22,611 nucleotides of DNA from an uncultured Lachnospiraceae bacterium (GCA_934320845.1 CAKRFU010000035.1:1-22611), one strand, 5' to 3'. Shown: positions 8,150-15,897, numbered from the stretch's first letter. Program-made: numbers and translations. Notes: a model not told the origin generated them from the sequence alone.

Positions 8150-8178
8150 TTGACATGTAAGGAATATTTGAGTAACAT
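8150..8178 (+). promoter_or_regulatory. Promoter upstream of sugar O-acetyltransferase
   Basis: A perfect -35 TTGACA (8150-8155) is followed after 17 nt by TAACAT (8173-8178, 4 of 6 matches). It begins right after the hydrolase stop codon, leaving a leader of about 60 nt before the acetyltransferase. Confidence 0.55.
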
Positions 8179-8247
8179 GAAGCCCGGATAAACTGTAGAT
8201 GGGGGAACAGATATTTTATAATAACTTTAAATTGGAGGTTATCAGGA

Positions 8248-8865
8248 ATGACAGAAAGAGAAAAAATGATAAATGGAGAGTTGTATGATTCAACGGATAA
8301 GGAATTAGAACAATTACGTCTGAACGCACGCAAATTATCAAGAAAATATAATTTGACGGACGAAGATTGCTCAGAAAAGCAAATGCAGATATTGAGAGAA
8401 TTATTGTCGGCAACAGAGGAACTTCCGTATTTACAGGCACCTGTTTATTTTGATTATGGATGTAATACGTTCTTTGGAAAATTCAGCTATGCTAATTTTA
8501 ATTTTACATGTTTAGATGTATGTGAAATACATATAGGGGATAATGTGATGATTGGTCCAAATGTCACATTGGCAACTCCTATGCATCCATTATTACCCGA
8601 AGAACGTAATATCCAAAAAAGAGAAGATGGCAGTTTTTATAATCTTGAATATGCGAAACCAATAACTATAAAAGATAATTGCTGGCTGGCATCTAATGTG
8701 GTTGTTTGCGGTGGTGTCACCATAGGAGAAGGGTGTGTAATTGGTGCAGGAAGTGTTGTGACAAGAGATATTCCACCCTATAGTCTGGCAGCTGGAAATC
8801 CATGCCGAGTCATTCGCAAAATAACTGAGAAAGATCATATGTCAGATGGAATTGAAAAGAATTGA
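8248..8865 (+). CDS. Sugar O-acetyltransferase (maltose/galactoside acetyltransferase family)
   Basis: A 205-aa left-handed beta-helix acetyltransferase of the LacA/Maa group, which transfers acetyl from acetyl-CoA to a sugar hydroxyl. The family N-terminus MTEREKMINGELYD is clear, as are hexapeptide repeats (IGDNVMIGPNVTLAT, ITIKDNCWLASNVVVCGGV, IGEGCVIGAGSVVTRDI) and the ending AAGNPCRVIRKI. His113 in TPMHP matches the catalytic histidine of this family. ATG 8248 follows GGAGG with normal spacing. It is likely read from the promoter at 8150. The 3' end overlaps a broken TetR gene on the other strand by 56 nt. A second member of the family lies at 15898. The physiological role of these enzymes is usually taken as detoxification of non-metabolised sugars. 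Confidence 0.92.
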   Translation: MTEREKMINGELYDSTDKELEQLRLNARKLSRKYNLTDEDCSEKQMQILRELLSATEELPYLQAPVYFDYGCNTFFGKFSYANFNFTCLDVCEIHIGDNVMIGPNVTLATPMHPLLPEERNIQKREDGSFYNLEYAKPITIKDNCWLASNVVVCGGVTIGEGCVIGAGSVVTRDIPPYSLAAGNPCRVIRKITEKDHMSDGIEKN

Positions 8866-9187
8866 AATTTTCTATCTGTTCTTTTAATTTTTGTAGGAAT
8901 GTAACATTCCTGTTCCTGCTTTGAAATATTTTTGCAATATTGCAGTTCTTTAGATTACGATACAAATTATCAATAAAGAAGTCAGAGTTGGTAAATAGTA
9001 ATTGTACCTGATCCAGATTATTTATGATATAGTCTATGTTTTCTGCCTCTAAGGTATTGACTAAATCCGGTAAAGTCTCATAGTGGGTATAAAAAGTAGT
9101 CTTGTTTATTTCTGCTTTTTCTGTTTTTATATATCGCAAATCATGTTTTGTTTTTTTAAAAATAGCATCTCTTTTTACACTATCCAA
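8810..9187 (-). pseudogene. TetR-family regulator remnant, internal and 3' deletion
   Basis: The segment AEINKTTFYTHYETLPDLVNTLE is the recognition helix and following helix of a TetR-type regulator. N-terminal VKRDAIFKKTKHDL is helix 1. The residues between them (RYIKTEK) are too few: helix 2 of the HTH is missing, so an in-frame internal deletion is likely. After FLQKLKEQIE the reading enters the antisense of the sugar acetyltransferase end, so the ligand/dimer domain is also truncated (family length about 190 aa, here 125). The only in-frame start is TTG 9187; an ATG just upstream is one base out of frame. It would not bind DNA normally. It is convergent with the acetyltransferase and faces away from the gap at 9188-9614. 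Confidence 0.65.
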
Positions 9188-9222
9188 CTTTTTAACACCA
9201 TAAAGTAGTTTACAACTGTTTG

Positions 9223-9270
9223 ATGGCTATTTGCTGATTGTAAAATTGTATTCCATATTATTATAGCCAT
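9223..9270. repeat. Widely spaced 8-bp inverted repeat ATGGCTAT / ATAGCCAT
   Basis: ATGGCTAT (9223-9230) and ATAGCCAT (9263-9270) are perfect inverted copies 32 nt apart in the gap upstream of the TetR remnant. They might be half-sites of the lost regulator, or an RNA stem. No regular intact gene occupies 9188-9614; the only coding traces are the broken ORF at 9316. Confidence 0.35.
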
Positions 9271-9315
9271 AGGTTGAAAATAATCAATTCAAAGTTGGTT
9301 AATGGGGGTGATTAC

Positions 9316-9513
9316 TTGAAAGAAAACTTTTTTGTGTCAAATGCAAATAAATGGTCTGAGAACATTATGAATCGGACACGGGAGTTTGACAGTTGAATAG
9401 CTGAAATTAAAGATATCTTTTCAAAGCATAATCTATATAATGGAATAGATGAGATGCGTAGAGGAATGTATTTGAGAGAGTATACGGCATTGCGTGTTAT
9501 GCAGATTCCGTGA
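9316..9513 (+). pseudogene. Unrecognised short ORF interrupted by TGA
   Basis: A GGGGGTGA ribosome binding site (9303-9310) precedes TTG 9316, and the frame reads 26 codons (including KENFFVSNANKWSENI), then TGA (9394-9396), then 38 more codons to TGA 9511-9513 (ending EYTALRVMQIP). The amino-acid composition is protein-like and the ribosome site is good, so I read this as the 5' end of a gene that has been stopped and then cut off. I do not recognise the family. It is on the opposite strand to the TetR remnant and may have been that regulator's target. Confidence 0.4.
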
Positions 9514-9614
9514 TATATTTATAGCGTAATTATGTCATGTGTAGCTATGTAAAATTTAGAAAATTATTAGATATTCAATCAATAGAATTTATAAGGATAA
9601 TGGGAGAAATAGAT

Positions 9615-10571
9615 ATGAACGAGAAATGTGTAGTATTAAATGCAAAGAAAATGAATTTTGATGGTAAGTTGGATTTTTCCATTTTATCTTCTAATGTTAC
9701 AGTATATGATGATACAACCGAAAAGCAGTTGTTAGAACGTATTCAGGGTGCAGAAATCATTGTAACAAAGGAGATGGTTGTGAGTGAAGAAATGATACAG
9801 AGATTTCCGGAATCTGTTAAACTGATTTGTGAGGCGGGTACAGGATATAATAATATTGATATTGATGTGGCACGAAAGAAGGGGATTACAGTCTGTAATA
9901 TTCCATCATATAGTACTGAACGTGTAGCACATACTGCAATCATGATGATATTGAATCTGAGTTCTGCAATGCAGGTACAGATGAAGATGCTGGCATGTGG
10001 AAACCATGACAATTTTACAGGAAATCTTCAGGTCCCACATGTTGAGGTAAACGGTAAAACACTTGGTATTATAGGGGCAGGACATATTGGCAGGAAAGTC
10101 ATGCAGATTGCACAGGCACTGGATATGAGCATACTTGTTTACACGCGGACACCACGAGAGGATGAGAAAGGTATCCGCTATGTATCGCTTGAGGAATTAC
10201 TTAAAAATAGTGATTATATTTCTATGCATTGTCCATTGACAGAAAGCACAAAACATATGATCAACAGAGAGACTTTATCACTTATGAAGCCATCAGCGTT
10301 TGTCATTAATACTTCAAGAGGTGCGCTTATTGATGAGGCTGCTCTTATAGAAGCGTTGGAAAATGGTACGATTACAGGAGCCGGACTTGATGTTCAGGAG
10401 ACAGAACCACCTGAAGAAAACAGCCCTCTTTATACTATGGACAATGTCCTTTTAACACCTCATATGGGATGGAAAGGACTTGAGACAAGACAGAGGTTGG
10501 TTTCTATTCTAGCGGATAATATAAAGAAGTTTATGGAGGGAACTCCAATCAATGTAGTATCAAGTCTATAG
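9615..10571 (+). CDS. D-isomer-specific 2-hydroxyacid dehydrogenase
   Basis: A 318-aa NAD(P)H-dependent 2-hydroxyacid dehydrogenase of the D-lactate/glycerate/phosphoglycerate dehydrogenase family. The Rossmann loop GAGHIG is at 154-159. The family signature NTSRGALIDEAAL contains catalytic Arg235; Glu264 (in ETEPP) and His283 (in TPHMGW) complete the Arg-Glu-His triad. The substrate-site stretch CEAGTGYNNIDIDVARKKG is also clear. ATG 9615 has GGGAG (9602-9606) 8 nt upstream; the in-frame extension to 9537 has no support. The length matches single-domain-pair members without ACT regulatory domains, so hydroxypyruvate/glycerate or a general 2-ketoacid is more likely than serine-pathway PGDH. 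It is followed by a separate GNAT gene after 69 nt. Confidence 0.92.
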   Translation: MNEKCVVLNAKKMNFDGKLDFSILSSNVTVYDDTTEKQLLERIQGAEIIVTKEMVVSEEMIQRFPESVKLICEAGTGYNNIDIDVARKKGITVCNIPSYSTERVAHTAIMMILNLSSAMQVQMKMLACGNHDNFTGNLQVPHVEVNGKTLGIIGAGHIGRKVMQIAQALDMSILVYTRTPREDEKGIRYVSLEELLKNSDYISMHCPLTESTKHMINRETLSLMKPSAFVINTSRGALIDEAALIEALENGTITGAGLDVQETEPPEENSPLYTMDNVLLTPHMGWKGLETRQRLVSILADNIKKFMEGTPINVVSSL

Positions 10572-10640
10572 CATTTGGCAGAATAAGTTATAAGTAGTAA
10601 ATGTGCTGTATGGTGGAATGCAAAGGGGAACAGATAAAGA

Positions 10641-11099
10641 ATGAATGAAAAATTTAATGTAAGAAAAGCAACTGAAAAAGATATATCAGAGATACAAAAT
10701 ATGATAAAAGGTTTGGCAGTTTATGAGAAAAGACCTCAGGACATGACGGCTTCAAAAGAAGATTTGTATTATTGGATTTTTGAAAAGAAAGTAGCGACAG
10801 TATTGTTCGCTGAATACAATAATGAGATAATAGGATACGTTATTTATTATCCGGTATTCGGCTCGTTTGCCGGGGAGGCAGGAGTTCATTTGGAAGATTT
10901 GTTTTTGGATGAAAAATACCGTAACTGTGGATTGGGAACAGAGTTTTTTTCAAAAATAAAAGAATTTGTCAGGCAGGAGGGGTACTCAAAAATAGAATGG
11001 AATTGTCTTGAATGGAATATACCGTCAATTTGTTTTTATAATAAAATCGGTGCTGTACAAGAGCATGGAAGAAAATATTTTATTTACAGCTGCAAATAA
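10641..11099 (+). CDS. GNAT acetyltransferase, diamine (SSAT-like) type
   Basis: A 152-aa GNAT that resembles the spermidine/spermine or thialysine N-acetyltransferase group. It has the typical N-terminal layout (MIKGLAVYEKRPQDMTASKEDL), the FGSFAGEAGVHLEDLFLDEKYR stretch split over the catalytic strand, the acetyl-CoA loop R-N-C-G-L-G, and the C-terminal WNIPSICFYNKIGA in which the Tyr after CF is the usual general acid. It probably acetylates a polyamine or small amine to lower toxicity. ATG 10641 is preceded by AAGGGG (10623-10628), at long spacing. The next gene begins 15 nt later and may be co-transcribed. The substrate assignment is by pattern resemblance only. Confidence 0.82.
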   Translation: MNEKFNVRKATEKDISEIQNMIKGLAVYEKRPQDMTASKEDLYYWIFEKKVATVLFAEYNNEIIGYVIYYPVFGSFAGEAGVHLEDLFLDEKYRNCGLGTEFFSKIKEFVRQEGYSKIEWNCLEWNIPSICFYNKIGAVQEHGRKYFIYSCK

Positions 11100-11114
11100 A
11101 AATTATACAAGGGG

Positions 11115-11966
11115 ATGTTAAATATTTTACAGAAAAAAATCCAAAAAACAGTAGTTTTGTTTTTAATATTTGTTCTGCTTTTTATTATGATGGGTTTCTT
11201 AGCAAAAGCTTATAAGAAAAAGACGTTGGCGAAAAAGGAGTATGGTGTCTTTTTGAGCACAGATTCCTCAGCAATGGAGCAGATAAAAAAATATAAAACG
11301 GTTGTGATTGACGCACAATATTTTAAAAAAAGGGATATTGAATCACTTCATAAAAATGGAACAATGGTATATACATATCTGAATATTGGATCTATTGAGA
11401 ATTTTAGAAAATATTATACAACTTATAAGAAACTGGCAATTGGTAAGTATGAGCATTGGGATGAGGAACAATGGGTGAATGCAGCCAGTCCGGATTGGCA
11501 GAAATTTATGGCAAAACTGGCACGGGGACTATATAAAAAAGGTATTGATGGTTTTTTTATTGATAATTGTGACGTATATTATTATGCTCCACGAAAGAGC
11601 ATTTTTGATGGACTTACAGTGATTCTGAAAAATATCATGACATTTGGGAAAAAAGTCATTATCAATGGTGGAGATACTTACGTCATGAAATATAAGGAAC
11701 ATTATGGTACAATTAATAATATTATGACAGGCATAAATCAGGAGACTGTATGGAGTTGTATTGATTTTGATAAAGGAACATTCAGTGAGCAGAAAAAGCA
11801 GGAGAGAGATTATTTCTGCAAATATCTTAAAGCATGCAAAGCAGATGGTGTTGAAGTGTATTTGTTGGAATACACAACCAGCCGGAAATTAACTCGTAAA
11901 ATAGAAAAATATTGCAAAAAACATGGGTATTATTTTTATATTTCAGACTCTCTTGAATTGGATTAG
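11115..11966 (+). CDS. Membrane-anchored GH114-like protein (endo-alpha-1,4-polygalactosaminidase family)
   Basis: A 283-aa protein with one N-terminal hydrophobic segment (about residues 9-27) that would anchor it outside the cell, followed by a TIM-barrel-like domain of the GH114/TM1410 type. Visible family features are VVIDAQYF, the strand TYLNIGSIENFR, WQKFMAKLARGLYKKGIDGFFIDNCDVY with acidic residues at a strand end, and KKVIINGGD. GH114 enzymes cleave polygalactosamine-type polysaccharides, but many bacterial relatives are uncharacterised. Start: ATG 11115 directly abuts the AAGGGG ribosome site (11109-11114) with no spacer, so either another start (for example ATT 11124) is used or initiation is weak. 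It lies alone, 15 nt after a GNAT gene and before coding remnants, so its pathway cannot be read from context. Confidence 0.8.
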   Translation: MLNILQKKIQKTVVLFLIFVLLFIMMGFLAKAYKKKTLAKKEYGVFLSTDSSAMEQIKKYKTVVIDAQYFKKRDIESLHKNGTMVYTYLNIGSIENFRKYYTTYKKLAIGKYEHWDEEQWVNAASPDWQKFMAKLARGLYKKGIDGFFIDNCDVYYYAPRKSIFDGLTVILKNIMTFGKKVIINGGDTYVMKYKEHYGTINNIMTGINQETVWSCIDFDKGTFSEQKKQERDYFCKYLKACKADGVEVYLLEYTTSRKLTRKIEKYCKKHGYYFYISDSLELD

Positions 11967-12145
11967 GCTTGGTTTTAGCATTATCAGGTATTATTTTTAC
12001 CGGAAATTATTTATTTTATAGTCAGTTGATAAAATAAAGAGACAGGGCAGATACAAGATTGGGAAAACTTTTAGCAGACAGGGAGCTGCCTGTTTTGTAT
12101 CGTTTAAGAGAAATAATTGAACAAGAGCGGTGGATACGGGAATAA
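11957..12145 (+). pseudogene. Coding remnant: membrane helix then charged helix, split by TAA
   Basis: A single frame running 11957-12145 encodes a hydrophobic helix (GLVLALSGIIFTGNYLFY), a TAA at 12035-12037, and then a charged, protein-like stretch (RADTRLGKLLADRELPVLY, REIIEQERWIRE) to TAA 12143-12145. There is no start codon or ribosome binding site, and it overlaps the end of the GH114-like gene by 10 nt. The combination looks like the last helix and cytoplasmic tail of a membrane protein, but I do not recognise the family. Confidence 0.35.
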
Positions 12146-12172
12146 TACACATCGTGCGAGTGGAGGAACAAT

Positions 12173-12775
12173 ATGGATAAGAAAAAGTTAATCATAAGTA
12201 TGGTATTAATACTTGTCAGCAGTTTGTTATTTGGCTGCAATGGGCTGGAAAAAGAGACGTCTGCTGGTAAAGAGAAGTCTGACTTGCCGGTTGTTATTGT
12301 GGGATGCGACAATTATTCTCCATTCAGTTATGCAGATGTGGACGGAGATATGACGGGAATAGACGTAGATTTGGCACGAGAGGCTTTTTCACGTATGGGG
12401 TATACACCGCAGTTTAAGTTTATCAATTGGGAAGATAAGAATGAATTGATGGCAGATGGAAAAATTGACTGTATCTGGAGCAGTTTTACCATGACAGACA
12501 GAGAGAAAGACTACAACTGGGCAGGTCCATATATGAAAAGCAAACAGGTGGTGGCGGTAAATGTGGACAGTGATATTCAAACGCTGCAGGATTTGAAAGG
12601 TAAGACTATAGTTGTGCAGAATACTACCAAACCGGAGGAGATTATATGTGGTCATGATGGTACACTGCCAAAATTGCGCAAAGTCATCTCTGTGCAGAAA
12701 AGAGATCTGATTTCAGCCGGAAACATCAGGAATTATTGCTGTCAGCAGTGGAAATCGCATTGTTGTCTGCAATGA
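12173..12775 (+). CDS. Truncated solute-binding (SBP_bac_3) lipoprotein / sensor domain
   Basis: A 200-aa product starting with a lipoprotein signal (hydrophobic core residues 6-20, lipobox LFGC with Cys22), followed by the first lobe and part of the second lobe of an amino-acid-type solute-binding domain: VGCDNYSPFSYADVDGDMTG, then GKIDCIWSSFTMTDRE, DYNWAGPYM, DLKGKTIVVQNTTKPEE. In the family the domain continues with an alternating hydrophobic stretch after SVQKRDLI; here it breaks at about 12710 and the last 20 residues are an out-of-frame reading of the next gene. Such domains often form the N-terminal sensor of hybrid kinases in Lachnospiraceae, and a hybrid kinase follows in the +1 frame. 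The ATG 12173 has GGAGG upstream. Probably not functional as a binding protein. Confidence 0.7.
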   Translation: MDKKKLIISMVLILVSSLLFGCNGLEKETSAGKEKSDLPVVIVGCDNYSPFSYADVDGDMTGIDVDLAREAFSRMGYTPQFKFINWEDKNELMADGKIDCIWSSFTMTDREKDYNWAGPYMKSKQVVAVNVDSDIQTLQDLKGKTIVVQNTTKPEEIICGHDGTLPKLRKVISVQKRDLISAGNIRNYCCQQWKSHCCLQ

Positions 12776-12827
12776 TAAAAGCTTAGAGGGAACCTGCGTT
12801 GAAGATATTGCTATCTTAAAAAAGATT

Positions 12828-14291
12828 ATGAAGAGAGGGACGATAAAAGAGCTTACGCATGCGAAAGATGAAAATTCTGCATGGGGACATCACTTTGGAT
12901 TGATGGAAAAGAGCAGAGATTATTATATTTATGCATATTTGGATGAAAGAAAGGTTTTTACATCAACATTTCAGAATGTATTGAGCGTGTTGCTCGCCTA
13001 TCTGCTGATAGCTGCGGTTGTTGATATGATGTTGTGGAGAATTGAAAAGAACTACCAGAAAGAACAATTTGTAACACAACAAAGGTATACAAAAAAATTA
13101 GAAATGAAAAATAATCAGCTTGAGGAAGCTCTTGATCGAATGGAAAAGGCGAATGCAGCAAAGAGCAGTTTCTTATCCAGAATGAGTCATGATATCCGTA
13201 CTCCATTAAATGGAATTATTGGTTTGCTGAAAATCGATCAGGAACATTTTGAAGATCAGGAGTTGGTAAAAGAAAATCATAAAAAAATGCAGATATCTGC
13301 GGATCATTTATTATCTCTAATTAATGATGTTTTACAGATGAGTAAATTGGAAGATGGAAATGTTGCTTTAACACATGAAGTAATCAACTTAGACGAATTA
13401 ACACAGGATATTGTCACGATTATTCATGGACGTGCAGTAGAAGCTGGTGTGGAATGGGATTATGAAAAGAAAAAATCAGAGATTCCTTATCCATATATTT
13501 ATGGAAGTCCGGTACACTTAAGACAGATTTTTCTCAATATTTATGGAAATTGTATCAAATATAATCAGTATGGTGGGAAAATAACCACAATTGTTGATAT
13601 GTTGGACGAACAAAATGGCATTTGTACATATCGCTGGAAGATTACAGACACAGGTATTGGTATGAGTAAAGAGTTTCTAAAACATATTTTTGAACCTTTT
13701 GCACAAGAAAAGCAGGATGCACGCAGTGTTTATCAGGGAACCGGTTTGGGAATGTCGATTGTAAAGAGTCTGGTGGAACAGATGGGTGGAACGATAGAAG
13801 TGGACAGTGAGGCCGGTGTGGGCTCTAAGTTTGTCATTACTATATCGTTTGAGATAGCTGCTGCACCGAAACCGGTCAAAAAAATATTGCCCGAAGACAG
13901 TTATAGCATTGCCGGATTACATTTGCTTCTGGTGGAGGATAACGAGATAAATGCTGAAATTGCGAAGAGACTACTGATAGACCGTGGAGCAGAGGTTACA
14001 CTGGTTTATGATGGAAAACAGGCAGTCGAGATATTTTCAGATAAGGTGCAGGGAACTTTTGATGCAATTCTAATGGACATTATGATGCCTGTGATGGATG
14101 GTCTGACTGCTTCTAGAACAATCCGGGACATGGAACGTCCTGATGCCAGGACAATTCCTATTATAGCAATGACAGCAAATGCATTTAAGGAGGATGCAGA
14201 GAGGTGCATGGAAGCAGGAATGAATGCACATCTGGCAAAGCCATTGGATATTGATAAGATTATTAGTGCGATTCATGAAAATTTAATCTGA
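12828..14291 (+). CDS. Hybrid sensor histidine kinase / response regulator, sensor truncated
   Basis: From the first in-frame ATG the protein has a short extracytoplasmic tail, one transmembrane helix (about 48-69), a coiled coil (70-115), a HisKA domain with phospho-accepting His121 in SHDIRTP, an ATPase domain with N-box NIYGNCIKYN, G1 DTGIGM and G2 GTGLGM, and a C-terminal receiver domain (about 365-487) with Asp417 in LMDIMMP. The same frame is open back to 12711 and encodes more sensor-domain sequence (SGIIAVSSGNRIVVCNDKS), the end of a Cache-like domain, so the real gene began much farther upstream and has been joined to the solute-binding gene one base out of frame. No ribosome binding site precedes 12828. 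Kinase and receiver look intact, but signal input is lost; expression of this half is doubtful. The stop overlaps the MerR gene tail by 9 nt. Confidence 0.75.
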   Translation: MKRGTIKELTHAKDENSAWGHHFGLMEKSRDYYIYAYLDERKVFTSTFQNVLSVLLAYLLIAAVVDMMLWRIEKNYQKEQFVTQQRYTKKLEMKNNQLEEALDRMEKANAAKSSFLSRMSHDIRTPLNGIIGLLKIDQEHFEDQELVKENHKKMQISADHLLSLINDVLQMSKLEDGNVALTHEVINLDELTQDIVTIIHGRAVEAGVEWDYEKKKSEIPYPYIYGSPVHLRQIFLNIYGNCIKYNQYGGKITTIVDMLDEQNGICTYRWKITDTGIGMSKEFLKHIFEPFAQEKQDARSVYQGTGLGMSIVKSLVEQMGGTIEVDSEAGVGSKFVITISFEIAAAPKPVKKILPEDSYSIAGLHLLLVEDNEINAEIAKRLLIDRGAEVTLVYDGKQAVEIFSDKVQGTFDAILMDIMMPVMDGLTASRTIRDMERPDARTIPIIAMTANAFKEDAERCMEAGMNAHLAKPLDIDKIISAIHENLI

Positions 14292-14681
14292 TTCCGGTAG
14301 CAGATTGCTGTAATATTTAGTTTTACCGGTTAAGACATCATCATAGAAGTTCTGTTTCCAGTCTATATATGCAACGGCATCCTGAAGCTGTGCAATAGAT
14401 TGAAGCAGGGCTTCTTTTTTGTTTGCAAGGATAACTTTGCGTTCAGGAATCGAACATTCTCCTTCTAGGCAGAGTGCGAGATATTCTTTCATTTCAGCAA
14501 TGCTCATTCCGCAGTTTTTCAGGCAGTTCAGACTTTGAATCCATTTTATATCATGTTCATCAAATACCCGGTAGTTTCGGCTGTTTCGTTTGACATTTGG
14601 AACAAGACCTTCATTGCAATAAAATTTGAGATTTTCGTAAGTCATATTAGTCATGGCACAAGCTTCTTTCATTGAATACAT
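14283..14681 (-). CDS. MerR-family transcriptional regulator
   Basis: A 132-aa MerR-type activator with the N-terminal winged HTH (MYSMKEACAMTNMTYENLKFYCNEGLV, NYRVFDEHDIKWIQSLNCLK) and a C-terminal coiled coil (LANKKEALLQSIAQLQDAV). Cys53 lies where AdhR/NmlR-type regulators keep their conserved aldehyde-reactive cysteine, and Cys22, Cys57, Cys71 and Cys76 are also present; thiol-based sensing of electrophiles is therefore a fair inference. ATG 14681 follows GGAGG. It is divergent from the aldo/keto reductase, and the shared 115-nt gap holds a perfect MerR operator, so autoregulation and control of the reductase are expected. Its 3' end overlaps the hybrid kinase stop by 9 nt. Confidence 0.88.
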   Translation of the reverse strand: MYSMKEACAMTNMTYENLKFYCNEGLVPNVKRNSRNYRVFDEHDIKWIQSLNCLKNCGMSIAEMKEYLALCLEGECSIPERKVILANKKEALLQSIAQLQDAVAYIDWKQNFYDDVLTGKTKYYSNLLPESD

Positions 14682-14719
14682 ATAATCCTCCAGTTTTAAA
14701 TAATTTTATCAAAAAATAC

Positions 14720-14750
14720 TTGACCGGTAGTTACTACCGACTGATAAGAT
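14720..14750 (+). promoter_or_regulatory. MerR-type promoter/operator: 19-bp spacer with perfect palindrome
   Basis: TTGACC (14720-14725) and TAAGAT (14745-14750) are 19 bp apart, the overlong spacing that MerR proteins correct by bending DNA. The spacer contains the perfect palindrome CGGTAGT-T-ACTACCG (14725-14739). It points toward the aldo/keto reductase. Confidence 0.85.
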
Positions 14751-14777
14751 TATAACATAATAAATATTTTATATCAA
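14749..14777 (-). promoter_or_regulatory. merR promoter, overlapping the reductase promoter
   Basis: On the minus strand, TTGATA (14772-14777) and TATAAT (14749-14754) are 17 bp apart. The predicted start of transcription, about 14742, falls beside the palindrome at 14725-14739, so bound MerR would also control its own gene. Confidence 0.7.
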
Positions 14778-14796
14778 TCAGAAGGAGGAACTTATC

Positions 14797-15684
14797 ATGG
14801 AATATATAACATTGAGCAACGGAGTGAAAATGCCACAGCTTGGATACGGTGTATATCAGGTTACAAAAGAGGAATGTGAGCGCTGTGTTTCAGATGCATT
14901 AGATGCAGGCTATAGAAGCATTGATACTGCACAGAGTTATTTTAATGAAGAGGAAGTTGGAAAGGCGATTGAAAAATCAGGGATTGACCGAAAAGAAATA
15001 TTTCTTACATCAAAAGTATGGATTGAGCATTTCGGATATGAAGAATGTAAGAAATCTGTTTTTGAGTCTATGGAGAAACTGCGCACAGATTATCTTGATC
15101 TTATGCTGCTTCATCAGCCGTTTGGTGATACATATGGGGCATGGAGAGCTTTAGAGGAACTCTATGATGAGGGAAAACTGCGTGCGATTGGTATTTCTAA
15201 TCATTATGTAGACCGAATGGTAGAGTTTGCGAATTTTACAAGAATAAAACCAATGGTGAATCAGATGGAGGTACATCCGTTTAACCAGCAGGTTTTATTG
15301 AAAGAATGGGCGGACAAATATGATATTCAGTTAGAGGCGTGGGCACCATTTGGAGAGGGAAGAAACGGACTTTTTGAAAATGAAGTGTTACAAAAGATTG
15401 GTCAGAAATATGGAAAGACAACAGCACAGGTAATGCTTCGATGGCATATTCAAAGAGGCGTGGTTGTGATTCCAAAGTCAGTACATAAGGAGCGCATGAT
15501 TGAAAATTTGAATGTATTTGACTTCACACTTGATGAAGAGGATATGAAGCAGATTGCACAGATGGACACTGCTACGAGTGCATTTTTCTCACATCAGGAT
15601 CCGGCAATGGTAGAATGGTTTGTTAAGATGGTGCAGGAACGCAAAACACAGCATGACAGCAGTAAGGAAAAGAAAAACTGGTAG
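14797..15684 (+). CDS. Aldo/keto reductase
   Basis: A 295-aa NADPH-dependent aldo/keto reductase of the bacterial 2,5-diketo-gluconate reductase/YvgN-like group. The catalytic tetrad is complete: Asp43, Tyr48, Lys73 and His106 (in LMLLHQP). The NADP-binding end is shown by VVVIPKSVHKERMIENLNVFDF. ATG 14797 has GAAGGAGG upstream. The gene is the expected target of the divergent MerR regulator through the 19-bp-spacer promoter, so it probably clears a reactive carbonyl such as methylglyoxal or another aldehyde. The C-terminal 25 residues are Lys/Ser-rich and longer than usual. Confidence 0.92.
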   Translation: MEYITLSNGVKMPQLGYGVYQVTKEECERCVSDALDAGYRSIDTAQSYFNEEEVGKAIEKSGIDRKEIFLTSKVWIEHFGYEECKKSVFESMEKLRTDYLDLMLLHQPFGDTYGAWRALEELYDEGKLRAIGISNHYVDRMVEFANFTRIKPMVNQMEVHPFNQQVLLKEWADKYDIQLEAWAPFGEGRNGLFENEVLQKIGQKYGKTTAQVMLRWHIQRGVVVIPKSVHKERMIENLNVFDFTLDEEDMKQIAQMDTATSAFFSHQDPAMVEWFVKMVQERKTQHDSSKEKKNW

Positions 15685-15830
15685 AAAAAATTATTGATGT
15701 GTTTTGTACTTATCAGTTTGGAAATAGTTCATAATAAACTTCCGTGTGTAATTTATAATTTATGCTTACTTACATACTATGCAGAAAATGCAGATGTGAG
15801 CCGACATAATATGTAAAAGGATTTATGAGG

Positions 15831-15884
15831 TTTGTGTCTGCGCACACATGGCACAAATTTTATCTTTACGAAAATGTGTGCAGA
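15831..15884 (+). other. Alternative stem-loops in leader of sugar acetyltransferase
   Basis: TTTGTG (15831-15836) can pair with CACAAA (15852-15857). Alternatively TCTG-CG-CACACAT (15837-15849) can pair with ATGTGTGCAGA (15874-15884). The two folds cannot form together because CACACAT is looped in the first and paired in the second. They lie just before the GAGGA ribosome site (15888-15892). Possible leader control, not shown. Confidence 0.3.
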
Positions 15885-15897
15885 AATGAGGAATATT

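Noticed and set aside
6862..9396. In-frame TGA codons in the MATE remnant and the ORF at 9316, suggesting UGA recoding
   Set aside because: TGA ends several intact genes here (8865, 14291, 16521, 22064) and Trp is regularly encoded by TGG, so the standard bacterial code applies.
15685..15897. Riboswitch or T-box in the leader of the second sugar acetyltransferase
   Set aside because: Only short alternative stems are visible; no known conserved aptamer or T-box motif was recognised.
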